In this document: positions 17,762 through 26,275 of the stretch, one piece after another | Layout: every line of letters starts with the position of its first letter | How positions within the stretch are numbered: the first letter of the stretch is position 1 | From: Thermomonas brevis | Lineage (GTDB): Bacteria; Pseudomonadota; Gammaproteobacteria; Xanthomonadales; Xanthomonadaceae | Assembly (NCBI RefSeq): GCF_014395425.1 | Contig: NZ_CP060711.1 | Span: forward strand, 806,001 to 870,000 | Reading direction: 5' to 3' | DNA: 64,000 nucleotides | Program-made: the position numbers and the translations under genes | Notes under the pieces: model-generated | What the model saw: the letters and a program-made list of their open reading frames with translations, nothing else | The model's database searches: none | What the model was told of the DNA's origin: nothing

Positions 17762-19066
17762 ATGCCGGCCGGTTCCCACTTGGCCCACGCCCGACAACCG
17801 ATCGCCGCCCTGCCCCAGCGCATCCTGCTGCTGGAGAACTCGCGCGCCTACACGTCGATGCTGCGCGAGGCCATCGAACAGCGCACGCAGCTGCCGATCA
17901 GCGTCGCCACCACCCTGGCGGAAGCGCGCGAGCTGCTCGAACGCGAGTCCGACTGGTTCCTGGCGCTGACCGGGCTGGTGCTGGCCGACGGCGACCGCGA
18001 TGCGGTCATCGACTTCTTCGTCGAACGCCGGCTGCCCACCATCGTGGTCAGCGGCGTCTACGACGACGCGCTGCGCGAGCGCGCGCTGCAGCAGCAGATC
18101 ATCGACTACGTGCTGAAGAGCACGCCGGACAGCATCGACTACCTGGCCTGGCTGGTGCAGCGACTGGAGCGCAACCGCCGCATCAACGCGCTGGTGGTGG
18201 ACGATTCGCTGTCCGCGCGCTCCTACATCGCCTCGCTGCTGGCGCTGCAGGGCTATCAGGTCTCGCACGTGGCCGACGGGCAGTCGGCGCTGCGCATGGT
18301 CGAGGCCGATCCGGGCATCCGCCTCGTCATCGTCGATCAGGAGATGCCGGGCATGGACGGCATCGAGCTGACCCGCCGCCTGCGCCACCTGCGCGCGCGC
18401 GACCGCATGGCGGTGATCGGCGTGTCCGGCAGCAGCGACGCCTCGCTGATCCCGCGCTTCCTCAAGAACGGCGCCAACGACTTCCTGCGCAAGCCCTTCT
18501 CGCGCGAGGAGTTCTTCTGCCGCGTCTCGCAGAACATCGACCAGCTGGAGCTGATCGGCACCCTGCAGGACCTCGCCACCCGCGACTTCCTCACCGGCCT
18601 GCCCAACCGCCGCAGCTTCCTCGAACAGAGCGAGAAGGTCGTGGCCCAGGGCAGCGGCGGCGACCTCACCGTGGCGATGATCGACATCGACCACTTCAAG
18701 CACATCAACGACAGCTACGGCCACGAAGCCGGCGACCGCGCGCTGCGCGCGATGGCCGACATCCTGCACGCGCACACCCGCCGCGAGGACCACTGCGGGC
18801 GCTTCGGCGGCGAGGAGTTCTGCGTGCTGATCCACGGCCTCGACGCCGCCGCCAGCCGCGCCCATCTGGAAACGCTGCGGCAGGCGGTGGAAGCGCTGGA
18901 GCTGGACATCGACGGCCGCCCGCTGCGCATGACCATCAGCATCGGCGCCAGCCGGCATTCGCCGCAGTTCGACACCCTGCACAAGCTGCTGGGCGAGGCC
19001 GACCGCCACCTGTACCTGGCCAAGGCCGGCGGCCGCAACCAGGTACGCGGGCTGGAAGCGGCCTGA
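17762..19066 (+). CDS. Diguanylate cyclase response regulator (REC-REC-GGDEF)
   Basis: 434 residues. The first receiver-like domain (about 20-135) has a degenerate acceptor region. The second (about 140-260) starts NALVVDDS and has VIVDQEMPGMDG with the phosphoacceptor Asp near 191 and Lys in FLRKPFS. The GGDEF domain follows, with FGGEEF (GGEEF at 349-353) and RRED (340-343), an RxxD inhibitory site exactly five residues before GGEEF. It should be an active, product-inhibited maker of cyclic di-GMP. No histidine kinase is adjacent. A putative FNR-like site upstream suggests oxygen control. It converges on asnB with only 1 bp between stops. Confidence 0.9.
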   Translation: MPAGSHLAHARQPIAALPQRILLLENSRAYTSMLREAIEQRTQLPISVATTLAEARELLERESDWFLALTGLVLADGDRDAVIDFFVERRLPTIVVSGVYDDALRERALQQQIIDYVLKSTPDSIDYLAWLVQRLERNRRINALVVDDSLSARSYIASLLALQGYQVSHVADGQSALRMVEADPGIRLVIVDQEMPGMDGIELTRRLRHLRARDRMAVIGVSGSSDASLIPRFLKNGANDFLRKPFSREEFFCRVSQNIDQLELIGTLQDLATRDFLTGLPNRRSFLEQSEKVVAQGSGGDLTVAMIDIDHFKHINDSYGHEAGDRALRAMADILHAHTRREDHCGRFGGEEFCVLIHGLDAAASRAHLETLRQAVEALELDIDGRPLRMTISIGASRHSPQFDTLHKLLGEADRHLYLAKAGGRNQVRGLEAA

Positions 19067-19067
19067 C

Positions 19068-20767
19068 TCAGCCGGCCGCCGCGATGGCGTCGTTGTGCAC
19101 GCCGGCCACCGCGCGGCCCGACGGATCGGCCATCGACGCGAAGGCGGCGTCCCAGGCGATCGCCGCCGGCGACGAGCAGGCGATCGACTTGCCGCCCGGC
19201 ACCGTCTCCGCGGCGGCGCGGCTCGGGTAGAACTGCTCGAACAGGTGGCGGTACCAGTACCCCTCCTTGGTCTGCGGCGGGTTCACCGGGAAGCGCTTGT
19301 CGGCGGCGGCCAGCACGCGGTCGCTGACCTGCGCCTCGGCGTGCGCCTTCAGCCCGTCGATCCAGCCGTAGCCGACGCCGTCGCTGAACTGCTCCTTCTG
19401 CCGCCACAGGATCTCCGGCGGCAGGTAGCCCTCGAACGCTGCGCGCAGCACGCCCTTCTCCATCCGCTGCGAACCGTCGCTGCCTTTCTTCACCATCTTG
19501 TGCGCGGCGTCCATGCGCATCGCCACGTCGAGGAACTCGCGGTCCAGGAACGGCACGCGCGGCTCCACGCCCCAGGCCATCATCGCCTTGTTGGCGCGCA
19601 GGCAATCGTAGTTGTAGAGCGCGTCGAGCTTGCGCACCAGCTCCTCGTGGAACGCGCGCGCGTCCGGCGCCTTGTGGAAGTAGAGATAGCCGCCGAAGAC
19701 CTCGTCGCTGCCCTCGCCCGACAGCACCATCTTCACGCCCATCGCCTTGATCCGCCGCGCCAGCAGGAACATCGGCGTGGACGCGCGGATGGTGGTGACG
19801 TCGTAGGTTTCGATGTGGCGGATCACCTCGGGCAGCGCGTCCAGCCCTTCCTCGAAGGTGTATTCGAAGCCGTGGTGCACGGTGCCCAGCATGTCCGCCG
19901 CGACCTTCGCCGCCGCAAGATCGGGCGAGCCCTTCAGGCCGATGGCGAAGCTGTGCAGGCGCGGCCACCAGGCTTCCGATTTGTCGCCGTCCTCGATGCG
20001 ATGGCGCGCATAGCGCGCGGCCACGGCTGCGACCAGCGAGGAATCCAGCCCGCCCGACAGCAGCACGCCGTAGGGCACGTCGGTCATCAGCTGGCGGTGC
20101 ACGGCGGCCTCGAACGCCTCGCGCAGTTCATCGAGCGGCACCTCGACGCCCTCCACCGCGGCGTAGTCGCGCCACGGGCGCTCGTAGTACTTCGTCAGCT
20201 CGCCGGTCGCCGTGTCGTACCAGTGGCCCGGCGGGAACTGCGCCACGTCCGCGCAGTCGTCCGCCAGCGACTTCATCTCCGACGCCACCCGCAGCCGTCC
20301 TTCCGCATCGTGCCCCAGTACAGCGGCACCACGCCCATCGGATCGCGGGCGATGATCGCGCGCCTCTTGGCCTTGTCCCACAGCGCGAACGCGAAGATGC
20401 CGTTGAGGCGGTTGAGGAACGACGCCGGTTCGTCCTCGCGATAGAGCGCGTTGACGACTTCGCAATCCGACGCGGTCTGGAACGCGTACGGCCGCGCCAG
20501 CTCGCCCTTCAGCGCGACGTGGTTGTAGATCTCGCCGTTGACCGCCAGCGCCAGTTGGCCGTCGTCCGACAGCAGCGGCTGCGAACCGCCGGCCGGATCG
20601 ACGATGGCGAGGCGTTCGTGCACCAGGATCGCCCCGTCGTCGAGGTACACGCCGCTCCAGTCCGGCCCGCGGTGGCGTTGCCGCTGCGAGCGTTCCAGCG
20701 ACTGGCGCCGCAGGGTCTGGACGTCGTCGCCGGGCTGCAGCCCGAAGATGCCGAAGATGGAGCACAT
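19068..20767 (-). pseudogene. asnB: Asparagine synthetase B (glutamine-hydrolysing), one-base frameshift
   Basis: Makes asparagine from aspartate, glutamine and ATP. The N-terminal glutaminase part starts MCSIFG (Cys2 nucleophile) at 20767 and reads in one frame to about 20312. The synthetase part (LLSGGLDSS, GEGSDEVFGGY, EPRVPFLDRE) continues in another frame to 19068. At PLYWG the text reads GGGGCACGATG where GGGGCCACGATG would restore HDAEGRLRVASEM: one C is missing. Joined, the protein would be about 566 residues, close to the family norm, with no other damage. This may be an assembly or read indel rather than a real lesion. An AAGGA ribosome site precedes the ATG. An Asn-rich attenuator lies upstream. 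Confidence 0.88.
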
Positions 20768-20804
20768 GGTGGGGATTCCTTGGTGGGTGAGGGGTTCTTG
20801 AATC

Positions 20805-20824
20805 CCCGGCCAGGGATGGCCGGG
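20805..20824. other. GC-rich hairpin in the asnB leader
   Basis: CCCGGCCA and TGGCCGGG form a perfect 8-bp stem around a 4-base loop, between the attenuator terminator and asnB. A short T run follows it only on the plus strand, so it looks like a terminator for rightward (antisense) transcription, or a structural part of the leader. Confidence 0.4.
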
Positions 20825-20860
20825 CTTTTACGGAGGGATTGGTACAAACATCGCGCAACG

Positions 20861-20890
20861 AAAAAGCCCGCATCTTTCGATGCGGGCTTT
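20861..20890 (-). terminator. Attenuator terminator upstream of asnB
   Basis: Read leftward: AAAGCCCGCAT, a 6-base loop, ATGCGGGCTTT, then further T residues: a perfect 11-bp stem with a 5-base U run. It lies 28 nt after the leader peptide stop and 94 nt before the asnB ATG. Its 5' arm (GCCCGCA, complement of 20881-20887) can pair instead with TGCGGGC inside the leader peptide gene (complement of 20929-20935), a 7-bp perfect antiterminator. Confidence 0.8.
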
Positions 20891-20918
20891 GGGTGATTCC
20901 GGCTTGCTCTTGCTTCGC

Positions 20919-21005
20919 CTATGCGCGGGCCCGCAGCCGCGCACGATGGTCCGTGCCGCGATTATTGCGGTTGCGATTGTTGGCGTTGGCGAAGGAGGAG
21001 CGCAT
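20919..21005 (-). CDS. Asn-rich leader peptide of the asnB attenuator
   Basis: 28 codons beginning ATG at 21003-21005 and ending TAG. The peptide contains FANANNRNRNNR, six Asn in nine residues, then Arg-rich residues to the stop. A run of control codons for the product of the downstream enzyme, a stop shortly before a terminator, and a competing antiterminator inside the last codons are the diagnostic parts of ribosome-mediated attenuation, as in his, leu or thr leaders. With low Asn-tRNA the ribosome would stall at the Asn codons and let the antiterminator form. No clear ribosome site is present; a weak promoter (GCGCAA complement at 21036-21041, ACTATG complement at 21012-21017) would make the transcript nearly leaderless. 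An in-frame ATG 18 codons upstream is an alternative start. Confidence 0.75.
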   Translation of the reverse strand: MRSSFANANNRNRNNRGTDHRARLRARA

Positions 21006-21055
21006 GGACCGACTATGGCACGCGGGATCGCAAGGGCGCAAGTACGTGCCTTCGC

Positions 21056-21652
21056 TCATCGGACTACCGACACTTTGGCCAGGAACTCCCGGATCGCCAG
21101 GATCGCCGTCCCCTGCCCGCCCGGAATGCGTTCGACCGAGAACTGCGCATCCTCGTAACCCTTGCCGGTATGGATGCGGATGCGGCAATCCTTGGCGGCC
21201 ACCATCCGCTCCAGCAGCGCATAGGGAATGACAACCGCATTGCGGCTGGACGTGTAGATGGTCCTGGACACGCTGTTGTAGCCGCTGCTGTCCAGCGCCG
21301 TCGGCGCATTGGCCGCGTGGCTTGAAATCTCTCCATCGATATTGATGTCGATGCCCGTCAGGTTCATGTAGGCATCGCCGTAGCCGGTCACGTTCGAGTC
21401 GTAGGCAAGGACCAAGGCAACCCGGTCAGGCGAAGCACTGGTCCAACGCGCACCAAGCTTCACTCTGTTTCCCGGCCAGCCTTTCCCGTACAGGAACGTG
21501 GGAGATGCCGTGACGACGGCAGCGTTGTCGAACGTGGACGTTTCCTGCTTCACCACCCCAAGGCCCGCCACCTTGGACATGCCATCCGCCATGCCGGCAC
21601 AGCCGCACAAGGCGAACGCGATCAAGCTCGCAAGGATGAGATTGCATCGCAT
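21056..21652 (-). CDS. Hypothetical lipoprotein
   Basis: 198 residues. A short signal peptide ends in LIAFALCGCAG, which fits a lipobox. The remainder is mixed alpha/beta with no motif I recognise; KSVSRTIYTSS-like and SVERIPGGQGT segments suggest a compact beta domain. The flanking upstream DNA is AT-rich relative to the window. It diverges from an XRE-type regulator at 21741, which may control it. Its stop lies about 50 bp before the asnB leader peptide, so read-through into the asnB attenuator is possible. Confidence 0.65.
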   Translation of the reverse strand: MRCNLILASLIAFALCGCAGMADGMSKVAGLGVVKQETSTFDNAAVVTASPTFLYGKGWPGNRVKLGARWTSASPDRVALVLAYDSNVTGYGDAYMNLTGIDINIDGEISSHAANAPTALDSSGYNSVSRTIYTSSRNAVVIPYALLERMVAAKDCRIRIHTGKGYEDAQFSVERIPGGQGTAILAIREFLAKVSVVR

Positions 21653-21740
21653 GGCGCCACTCCCTGTCGTTTATGAGATGTATAAACAGTAGAGTTATTT
21701 TCTGTAGATTGTCAAACGGTAGAACACAACTCTCGCGGGC
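21653..21740. promoter_or_regulatory. AT-rich divergent promoter region
   Basis: The 88 bp between the lipoprotein gene and the XRE regulator are much richer in A and T than the surrounding DNA, with several TATAAA- and GTTATTTT-like stretches and repeated CTGTAG/CAGTAG half-sites. It probably holds both promoters and a regulator binding site; the exact elements cannot be fixed by eye. Confidence 0.4.
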
Positions 21741-21977
21741 ATGACGCCTGCCCTGAAATCCAGACCTGCCGCCGCTACCGCCCGGCAACGCATCTCGGCC
21801 AACCTCAAGCGCCTGCGCGCCACGCGCGGACTGAGCCAGGAACAACTGGCGGAACTGGCGGACTTCCACCGCACCTATGTCTCGCAGCTGGAGCGCTGCG
21901 TCACCAACATCTCCATCGACGGCCTGGAGCGGCTGGCAACCGCGTTGGGCGTCGATGTGACGGAACTGCTGGCCTGA
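21741..21977 (+). CDS. XRE-family transcriptional regulator (small HTH)
   Basis: 78 residues consisting of one Cro/C1-type helix-turn-helix (about 18-73): RISANLKRLRATRGLSQEQL, ELADFHRTYVSQLERC, then LERLATALGVDVTELL. No effector domain. It diverges from the lipoprotein gene across an AT-rich 88-bp region, suggesting autoregulation or control of that gene. Small HTH proteins of this kind are also seen as restriction-modification controllers, but no such system is adjacent. Confidence 0.85.
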   Translation: MTPALKSRPAAATARQRISANLKRLRATRGLSQEQLAELADFHRTYVSQLERCVTNISIDGLERLATALGVDVTELLA

Positions 21978-22084
21978 CGGATTCGGGGAATCCCCACCCC
22001 GCAATGGCGAGATGCACTGATTCCCGAACTCGCCTCACTCACGACAACCTGTCCGTATCCAGGCGATTCGCTCGCCCCACCGCT

Positions 22085-22101
22085 GTTGCGCACCACGCAA
22101 C
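22085..22101 (+). promoter_or_regulatory. Palindrome upstream of higBA, putative HigA operator
   Basis: GTTGCG-CACCA-CGCAAC is a perfect 6-bp inverted repeat 18 bp before the toxin start codon. Its TTGCGC could be a -35 element, with a GATAGG -10-like hexamer near 22108. An operator overlapping the promoter is the usual design for higBA autoregulation. Confidence 0.5.
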
Positions 22102-22119
22102 ATCCGCGATAGGCTGACC

Positions 22120-22398
22120 GTGATCAAATCCTTTCGCCACAAGGGCCTTGCCAGGTTCTATCGCTCCGGCAATGCCGCAGGCATCCGGCCAAGCCATGCA
22201 AAGCGCCTGCGCTTCCAGCTGGCTGCCTTGGACACCGCACAGGCCATCGGCGATCTGGATATCCAGGGGTTTCGGCTGCATCCGCTCAAGGGCGAGCTCA
22301 AGGGCCGCTGGTCGATCTGGGTCAACGGCAACTGGCGGCTGACCTTCGAGTTCGCCGATGGCAACGTATTCGTGCTTGATTATGAGGACTACCACTGA
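22120..22398 (+). CDS. higB: HigB-type toxin, RelE/ParE superfamily
   Basis: 92 residues with a GTG start at 22120. IKSFRHKGLARFY at the start, the central LHPLKGELKGRWSIWVNGNWRLTF and the terminal VFVLDYEDYH are typical of HigB, a ribosome-dependent mRNA interferase. The order toxin then antitoxin is the HigBA hallmark, and the stop overlaps the higA ATG by one base. A palindrome lies just upstream. Confidence 0.9.
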   Translation: MIKSFRHKGLARFYRSGNAAGIRPSHAKRLRFQLAALDTAQAIGDLDIQGFRLHPLKGELKGRWSIWVNGNWRLTFEFADGNVFVLDYEDYH

Positions 22399-22691
22399 TG
22401 CCCATGCACAACCCGCCCCATCCAGGCGAATTCATTTCAGGCGTGTACCTGGAACCGAATGGCATCAGCGGCCGTGAACTCGCCACCAAGTTGGACGTTG
22501 CACCATCGACGCTCAGCCGCGTGCTCAATGGCAGCAGCCGCATCACGCCGGAAATGGCGCTGCGCCTGTCCAAGACGCTCGGACGCAGCCCGGAGAGCTG
22601 GCTTGCGATGCAGGACAGCCACGATCTTTGGGTGGCTCGCCAGAACGTCGATCTGCGCCGCGTCGCCAAGCTTCAGCTGCGCGCTGCCTGA
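22398..22691 (+). CDS. higA: HigA-type antitoxin, XRE family
   Basis: 97 residues: NPPHPGEFISGVYLEP, then a helix-turn-helix (ELATKLDVAPSTLSRVLNG, ITPEMALRLSKTLGRSPESW), then the C-terminal WLAMQDSHDLWVAR common to HigA. Neutralises HigB and represses the operon. One-base overlap with higB. It converges on dapE with 11 bp between stops. Confidence 0.92.
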   Translation: MPMHNPPHPGEFISGVYLEPNGISGRELATKLDVAPSTLSRVLNGSSRITPEMALRLSKTLGRSPESWLAMQDSHDLWVARQNVDLRRVAKLQLRAA

Positions 22692-22702
22692 GCTGCGCCG
22701 GA

Positions 22703-23836
22703 TCAGCGCAGCAGCAAGCGTTCCATCAGCGCCAGATACACATCCGGCAGGCGCTCCAGGTCGGCCACGCGCACGTGCTCGTCCACCTTGTGGATGCTGG
22801 CGTTGACCGGGCCGATCTCGATGCATTGCGCGCCCAGCGGGGCGATGAAACGGGCGTCGGAGGTGCCGCCACCGGTGCTTTCCTCGGGCAGCACGCCGCC
22901 GGCGAATCCGGCCAGCACGTCGCGCGCGGCGCGGCGCAGCGCGCCTTCCGGGGTGTGGAACGGCTCGCCGCCGCGATGCCAGTGGATCGCGTACTCCAGC
23001 CCGTGCGCGCGCAGGATGGCCTCGCATTCGGCCTCCAATTGCTGCGCGCGCCAGTGCGGGTTGTAGCGCAGGTTGAACAGCGCCTGCAGTTCGCCGGGGA
23101 TGACGTTGTTCGCGCCGGTGCCGGCGTGGATGTTGCTGATCTGCAGGCTGGTGGGCGGGAAGCTCTCGTAGCCTTCGTCCCAGCGCTTGGCCGCCAGTTC
23201 CGCCAGCGCCGGCATGGCCTGATGGATGGGATTGCGCGCCTTGTCCGGATAGGCGACGTGGCCCTGCACGCCGCGCACCGTCAGCGTGGCCGACAGGGTG
23301 CCGCGACGGCCCACGCGGAGCAGGTCGCCCAGCGTGTCCTTCGACGAAGGTTCACCGGTGACGCACCAGTCGATGCGCTGGCCGCGTTCGCGGAAGGTGT
23401 CGGCGACCTTGCGCACGCCGTCGATGGCGTCGCCTTCCTCGTCCGAGGTCAGCAACAGAGCGACCGTGCCGGGATGGTTGGGATGCGCAGCAACGAATTG
23501 CTCCAGCGCAATCACGAAGGCGGCGACGCTGCCCTTCATGTCGGCTGCGCCGCGTCCGTACAGGACGCCGTCGCGGATTTCCGGCGCAAACGGATCGCTG
23601 GCCCATGCCTCGCGCGGGCCGGGCGGCACCACGTCGGTATGGCCGAGCAGCGCCAGCAGCGGGCCATCGTTGCCGTGGGTGGCCCAGAGGTTGTCCACCT
23701 CGCCAAAGCGCAAGTGTTCGATGGCGAAGCCGGCGGCTTGCAGGCGCTGCGCGATCAGCTGCTGGCAGCCGGCATCGTCCGGCGTGATCGACGGACGCGC
23801 GATCAGCTCGCAGGCCAGCGCAAGGACGTCCCGCAT
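22703..23836 (-). CDS. dapE: Succinyl-diaminopimelate desuccinylase
   Basis: 377 residues, M20 dinuclear zinc hydrolase of the lysine/meso-diaminopimelate pathway. Metal ligands and catalytic residues sit in [21 protein letters not shown] and [11 protein letters not shown]. Length agrees with E. coli DapE (375). It lies 1 bp after the ArsC-like gene, continuing the dapD to dapE stretch, with the CocE-like hydrolase gene between. Confidence 0.95.
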   Translation of the reverse strand: MRDVLALACELIARPSITPDDAGCQQLIAQRLQAAGFAIEHLRFGEVDNLWATHGNDGPLLALLGHTDVVPPGPREAWASDPFAPEIRDGVLYGRGAADMKGSVAAFVIALEQFVAAHPNHPGTVALLLTSDEEGDAIDGVRKVADTFRERGQRIDWCVTGEPSSKDTLGDLLRVGRRGTLSATLTVRGVQGHVAYPDKARNPIHQAMPALAELAAKRWDEGYESFPPTSLQISNIHAGTGANNVIPGELQALFNLRYNPHWRAQQLEAECEAILRAHGLEYAIHWHRGGEPFHTPEGALRRAARDVLAGFAGGVLPEESTGGGTSDARFIAPLGAQCIEIGPVNASIHKVDEHVRVADLERLPDVYLALMERLLLR

Positions 23837-23837
23837 G

Positions 23838-24197
23838 TCAGCCGACGCCGAACAGCTTCTTGAAGCCGTTGTCGGAAAATCCCTGCGACACGCTGCCGTC
23901 GTCCAGCACCACCACCGGCCGCCGGATCAGCTGCGGGTATTCCTTGAGCAGTAGCTTCCACTCCGCGTCACTGCCCGGCGCCTTGCGGTTCGGCGGCAAT
24001 TGCCGCCAAGTGGTCGAGGACTTGTTGATGAGCGCGTCCCAACCGCCCACCGCATCCTTCCACGCCAGCAGCGTCTCCGGCGACTGGCGTTCGTCGCGGT
24101 AATCGACGAACGCATGTTCGACGCCGAAGCGCTTGAGCCAGTTCTGCGCCTTCTTGCAGGTGTCGCAGTTCTTCAATCCGTACAGCGTTGCGGTCAT
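23838..24197 (-). CDS. ArsC/Spx-family reductase (YffB-like)
   Basis: 119 residues with the thioredoxin-like fold of ArsC-family proteins: [17 protein letters not shown] (CxxC at about 11-14), [13 protein letters not shown] and [10 protein letters not shown]. YffB homologues are typically adjacent to dapE, as here; despite the ArsC label, arsenate reductase activity is not expected. Both neighbours are on the same strand with gaps of 1 bp. Confidence 0.9.
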   Translation of the reverse strand: MTATLYGLKNCDTCKKAQNWLKRFGVEHAFVDYRDERQSPETLLAWKDAVGGWDALINKSSTTWRQLPPNRKAPGSDAEWKLLLKEYPQLIRRPVVVLDDGSVSQGFSDNGFKKLFGVG

Positions 24198-24198
24198 G

Positions 24199-26088
24199 TC
24201 AGTGTTTCACCACGGGCAGTTCGATGTAGCTGGCGGCATCCAGCGAATGATGCACGGCATTGTCCGCCACCACCGCCTCGCTTTCGGTTTCGTTCGGCCC
24301 GCCGGTGTTGAGGTTGCGGGCAAACTTGGGGAAGTTGGAACTGGTGATTTCCACGCGGATGCGGTGGCCCTTGCCGAACTGGATCGAGGTGGTGATCGGC
24401 GTGGGTTTGAGCGTATAGATCGTGCCCGGCTGCATCACTTCCGGTTTGACGTAGCTGTCGCGGTAGCGTGCGCGCAGCATGGTGTCGCCAATGATCCAGG
24501 CGGTGCCGTCGGTATCCACATCGACAAGCTTGACCGCGAAATCGGTGTCGCGCGCGCTGGATGAAATTTTCAGTACCGCATCGACGAAGCCGGTGACCTC
24601 CATCGCTTCCTTCAACGGCTCGCTGGTATAGACCAGCACGTCGTGGCGCGACTCGATCGGGCGCTGGTCGAACGCGCCCGGAATCACCACGCCGCCGTTG
24701 CAGCAGTCGCCGCCGCCGATGGTCTGCACCGGGTTGGCCGGATCGTAGCGGTAGCTGTCCTTCGGCTCGTCGCCGCGCGGCGCCTCGAACGACAGCACGC
24801 CGTCGCCGTACATCGAATTGGCATTGCCGTTCGAGCGCAGGTACATGCGCACCGGCTGCGCGGCTTTCGGCGGCCACTGCGCGTCGGACTGCCAGCGGTT
24901 CGCGCCCATCGTGAAGTAGCGCACGTGCGGCGTGGTCGCCGGGAACGCCTTGGGCTGGTTCTTCAGCCAGCGATCGAAGAACGCGAAGATCTGCTGGTCG
25001 ACCGGGAAGCTGGCATCGCCCATCGCGCGGTCGCCGACCTTGTAGTCCTTGCCCAGCCGTGCGAACTGGCAGTGCGGGTTCGGCCCCACCACCACGTACT
25101 GGTTGGCGCTGGCTTCGCGGTCGCTGTCGACGCTGCTGGCGTGGTTGTAGAGCGCCATGTTCGGGCCGATGGACACGTCGTACCAACTGTTGAACCACAG
25201 CGCCGGCACGCCCCAGCCCATCGAATCGTCGTATAGGCCGCCGTTCTTCCATGCCACATCGCCGGGGCCGCGCGCGATCATCGACTCGAACGTGGCCGGC
25301 GGTTCGCCCAGCGAGGACAGCAGGCTGGCGTAGGGCAGATGCCAGATGTGCTTCTTCCACTCGACCTCGGGCTTCTTCGCATCGAGGTCATTGTACCGCG
25401 CGATCCGCGCGCGCATCGGCCCGTTCAAGTCCTGCGGCAACTCCGCGCGCATCGGGTTGTCGACGCCGTACATCCAGATCGCGAACAGCGTGCGCGGCAC
25501 GCCGCCGGTGAAGAAGTTGCCCTGCTCCCAGAACGGCCCGACCTTGCCGATGCCCGCGCCCGCCGCCATCGGCACCATCGCCGCGTGCGCGGGGTGGTTC
25601 ATCGCCGCCAGCGCCAGCTGCCACTCGGCCGACGAGGAGCAGCCCAGCGTGCCGACCTTGCCGTTCGACCACGGCTGCTTGGCGATCCAGCTCAGCGTGT
25701 CGTAGCCGTCGGTCTGCGGGTAGCCGAGGATTTCGTACTTGCCTTGGCTGAAGTAGCGGCCGCGCTCGTTCTGCACGATGAAGGCATAGCCATTGCGCAC
25801 CGCCTCGGCGGCGAAGCGCGCGGTGGTGCCGCGCAGGACGTGCTCGTTGTACGGCGTTTTCCACAGGATGGTCGGCAACGGGCCGCTGGCGCCCTTGGGC
25901 CGCCAGATGTTGGTGGACAGGCCGACGCCATCGCGCATCGGCACCAGCAGCGCGGTGTCGGCATCGGCGATCGACGCCAGCTCCGCGCGCAATCCGTCGT
26001 CGCTGTAGCGCGAAAGATCCTGGGCGGAATTGGCGGATGCGGCGGCCAGCGCGGCAACCAGCAAGGTAGTGAGCAACGGCGTTTTCAT
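24199..26088 (-). CDS. CocE/NonD-family serine hydrolase, exported
   Basis: 629 residues with a Sec signal peptide (to about residue 22). The alpha/beta-hydrolase body has the nucleophile elbow in LGCSSSAEWQLALA, RMRDGVGLSTNIWRP-like entry sequence near 50, and a C-terminal jelly-roll domain (HRIRVEITSSNFPKFARNLN). This is the X-Pro dipeptidyl peptidase / cocaine esterase superfamily, which includes glutaryl-7-ACA acylases; the natural substrate here is not known. AGGAGTTGCGCC precedes the ATG. It interrupts the dapD to dapE stretch. Confidence 0.87.
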   Translation of the reverse strand: MKTPLLTTLLVAALAAASANSAQDLSRYSDDGLRAELASIADADTALLVPMRDGVGLSTNIWRPKGASGPLPTILWKTPYNEHVLRGTTARFAAEAVRNGYAFIVQNERGRYFSQGKYEILGYPQTDGYDTLSWIAKQPWSNGKVGTLGCSSSAEWQLALAAMNHPAHAAMVPMAAGAGIGKVGPFWEQGNFFTGGVPRTLFAIWMYGVDNPMRAELPQDLNGPMRARIARYNDLDAKKPEVEWKKHIWHLPYASLLSSLGEPPATFESMIARGPGDVAWKNGGLYDDSMGWGVPALWFNSWYDVSIGPNMALYNHASSVDSDREASANQYVVVGPNPHCQFARLGKDYKVGDRAMGDASFPVDQQIFAFFDRWLKNQPKAFPATTPHVRYFTMGANRWQSDAQWPPKAAQPVRMYLRSNGNANSMYGDGVLSFEAPRGDEPKDSYRYDPANPVQTIGGGDCCNGGVVIPGAFDQRPIESRHDVLVYTSEPLKEAMEVTGFVDAVLKISSSARDTDFAVKLVDVDTDGTAWIIGDTMLRARYRDSYVKPEVMQPGTIYTLKPTPITTSIQFGKGHRIRVEITSSNFPKFARNLNTGGPNETESEAVVADNAVHHSLDAASYIELPVVKH

Positions 26089-26147
26089 GGCGCAACTCCT
26101 CGATCCTGAAAGCTCTCAACCGGACATGCACAACTGTCTGGAGGGCT

Positions 26148-26245
26148 GGCCGGCAGGCGGTGTTCGCGACCATCGGCGGCATGGATTCCGCCGATGAGCC
26201 TACATGGACGTACTTGCGGCGTGTCGCGGACACCGCCTGCCGGCC
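26148..26245. repeat. Nested inverted repeat (cruciform-forming) between dapD and hydrolase gene
   Basis: A 22-base arm (26148-26169) matches the reverse complement of 26224-26245 at 21 of 22 positions. Inside it a second perfect 9-bp stem, CATCGGCGG with CCGCCGATG (26171-26179 and 26188-26196), forms another hairpin. It lies in the 187-bp gap between two leftward genes. It could be a strong terminator for dapD or a remnant of a small inverted-repeat element; no T run follows it. Confidence 0.6.
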
Positions 26246-26275
26246 GGCCCCGCGACGATGCACGCATTCAACAAC

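Noticed and set aside
23838..24197. Arsenate reductase
   Set aside because: The YffB-type sequence beside dapE and lack of other ars genes make arsenic resistance unlikely.
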